Shown piece after piece: positions 62,893-64,000 of a stretch of 64,000 nucleotides of DNA (position 1 is the first letter of the stretch; every line of letters begins with the position of its first letter). The notes beneath the pieces were generated by a model. It worked only from the letters and a program-made list of their open reading frames with translations. It was not told the origin of the DNA and ran no database searches. The position numbers and the translations under genes are program-made. The stretch is from NCBI RefSeq assembly GCF_014641495.1, contig NZ_BMHV01000003.1, positions 161,861 to 225,860 of the forward strand. The letters run 5' to 3'. This stretch comes from Terasakiella brassicae (GTDB lineage: Bacteria > Pseudomonadota > Alphaproteobacteria > Rhodospirillales > Terasakiellaceae).

Positions 62893-63642
62893 GTGAAAGT
62901 CCTCGTCGCAGTAAAGCGCGTAATTGATTACAACGTGAAAATCCGTGTCAAATCGGACAACACAGGTGTAGAAACAGCGAACGTCAAAATGTCGATGAAT
63001 CCGTTTGACGAAATCGCGGTTGAAGAAGCAATCCGTCTGAAAGAAGCAGGCAAGGCTGATGAAGTCGTTGTTGTTTCCATGGGCGAAAAGAAATGTCAGG
63101 AAACCATCCGGACCGCCTTGGCGATGGGTGGCGATCGTGGCATTCTGGTCGAAACAGACGAAGATTTGCAGCCCCTCGCGGTTGCCAAAATCCTCAAAGG
63201 CATTGTTGAAAAAGAAAACCCGGATATGATTATTCTGGGCAAACAGGCCATTGATGATGATAACGGTCAAACCGGTCAAATGCTGGCGGCGCTGTTGGGC
63301 TGGCCGCAAGGCACCTTTGCTTCCAAGGTTGAATTGGGCGATGGCTCTGTCAACGTGACCCGCGAAGTGGACGGTGGTTTGCAAACGGTGAAGCTGTCTT
63401 TGCCGGCCATCGTAACATCGGATCTGCGTTTGAACGAACCGCGTTATGCCGCGCTGCCGAACATTATGAAAGCCAAGAAAAAGCCGCTGGATACGGTCAG
63501 CCCGGCTGACTTCGGTGTAGATGTGACGCCTCGCCTCAAAGTTCTCAAGGTTGAAGAACCTGCTGCACGCTCTGCCGGGGTTAAGGTCGACAGCGTTGCG
63601 CAACTGGTGGATAAACTGAAAAACGAAGCGAAGGTGATCTAA
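62893..63642 (+). CDS. etfB: Electron transfer flavoprotein beta subunit (249 aa)
   Basis: [36 protein letters not shown], and the AMP/FAD-interface block [26 protein letters not shown] are diagnostic. With the alpha subunit it accepts electrons from acyl-CoA dehydrogenase and passes them to the membrane ETF-ubiquinone oxidoreductase. GTG start, with AAGGAG about 10 bases upstream. It follows the beta-oxidation genes by 27 bp and ends 1 bp before etfA. Confidence 0.96.
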   Translation: MKVLVAVKRVIDYNVKIRVKSDNTGVETANVKMSMNPFDEIAVEEAIRLKEAGKADEVVVVSMGEKKCQETIRTALAMGGDRGILVETDEDLQPLAVAKILKGIVEKENPDMIILGKQAIDDDNGQTGQMLAALLGWPQGTFASKVELGDGSVNVTREVDGGLQTVKLSLPAIVTSDLRLNEPRYAALPNIMKAKKKPLDTVSPADFGVDVTPRLKVLKVEEPAARSAGVKVDSVAQLVDKLKNEAKVI

Positions 63643-63643
63643 G

Positions 63644-64000
63644 ATGAGCGTTCTTGTTATTGCTGAACATGATAATGCGTCCATCAAAGACGCAACATTG
63701 AGCACCGTCACAGCGGCTAAGGCCTTGGGTGACATTACCGTTTTGGTTGCCGGGAACGGCTGTCAGGCCGCAGGCGATGCCGCTGCGAAAATCGATGGTG
63801 TGTCCAAAGTTCTGCTGGCCGATGATGCGGCTTATGATCATGAACTCGCTGAAAATATGGGCACATTGGTTGTGTCTTTAGCTGGTGATTACAGCCACAT
63901 TCTGGCCCCGGCGACCACCAACGGCAAAAACTTTATGCCGCGCGTGGCCGCTCTGCTGGATGTTGCGCAAATCTCCGACATCGTCAAAGTGGAAAGCGCC
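63644..64000 (+). CDS. etfA: Electron transfer flavoprotein alpha subunit, N-terminal part
   Basis: Begins at ATG 63644, one base after the etfB stop, and runs off the right edge after 119 codons. The N-terminal domain is typical: MSVLVIAEHDN, AAKALGDITVLVAGNGC, HILAPATTNGKNFMPRVAALLDVAQISDI. The FAD-binding C-terminal domain lies outside the window. Confidence 0.95.
   Translation, partial: MSVLVIAEHDNASIKDATLSTVTAAKALGDITVLVAGNGCQAAGDAAAKIDGVSKVLLADDAAYDHELAENMGTLVVSLAGDYSHILAPATTNGKNFMPRVAALLDVAQISDIVKVESA

Noticed and set aside
62794..63735. Long open frame antisense to etfB (313 codons)
   Set aside because: It covers the unmistakable ETF beta gene and shows no domain; its composition is that of a reverse-strand shadow.
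1..64000. CRISPR arrays, tRNA, rRNA, integrase or insertion sequence
   Set aside because: None found on reading both strands; no regularly spaced repeats, cloverleaf with CCA end or transposase motif was seen.

Overview
The window looks like chromosome from a Gram-negative bacterium, most likely an alphaproteobacterium of the marine Rhodospirillales type. This is inferred from the mix of a FadL outer-membrane porin, an H-NOX sensor, REC-HDOD proteins and an ETF/beta-oxidation block; nothing in the sequence fixes the genus. Base composition is moderate, and the longer intergenic stretches are AT-rich.

Region 1 (1-33.8 kb) is a large non-ribosomal peptide/polyketide cluster. A minus-strand operon starts near 24.74 kb and runs off the left edge. 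In transcription order it encodes an NRPS C-A-T-E, an NRPS C-A-T with a leucine code, a cobalamin-type radical SAM enzyme, an NRPS half-C-A-T-TE with a tyrosine-like code, a 3918-residue PKS-NRPS hybrid (KS-DH-KR-ACP-C-A-T-KS-AT-KR-ACP), and the start of another NRPS with a TubC-type docking domain. Genes overlap or are 9-19 bp apart. Facing away is a short plus-strand unit (small membrane protein, DUF697 protein) and a 2565-residue NRPS C-A(Thr)-T-C-A(Pro)-T-C. Unusual points are an AT-less first PKS module, a half condensation domain in the thioesterase protein, an extra terminal C domain in another protein, and similar short acidic C-terminal tails.

Region 2 (33.8-35.5 kb) holds a prohibitin/SPFH-type membrane protein and a decayed fragment of an ExbB/TolQ/MotA-family protein.

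Region 3 (35.6-50.5 kb) is a dense signalling island. It has a PhnD-like periplasmic binding protein overlapping a histidine kinase, an H-NOX haem sensor followed by a kinase and a response regulator, a third multi-sensor kinase, and in all seven REC proteins. The REC outputs include LuxR-type DNA binding, two HDOD domains, a degenerate HD-GYP and an EAL-like domain. The content resembles the known H-NOX/HnoK-HnoB-HnoC-HnoD nitric oxide network, but is larger. An 18-bp palindrome (ideal form TATCCCCATATGGGGATA) lies upstream of four of its transcription units, exactly 61 nt before the start codon in three. This looks like an undescribed regulon signal.

Region 4 (50.8-64 kb) is lipid catabolism: SCP2 protein, DUF6134 protein, FadL, acyl-CoA ligase, MerR regulator, thiolase, 3-hydroxyacyl-CoA dehydrogenase/hydratase, acyl-CoA dehydrogenase, thioesterase, SDR, enoyl-CoA hydratase and the ETF beta and alpha subunits (alpha cut by the right edge). 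Four copies of a second motif (core ACGTATAGGTAA) precede SCP2, the ligase, merR and thiolase, consistent with a MerR-controlled fatty-acid regulon.

No rRNA, tRNA, CRISPR array or intact insertion sequence was seen.
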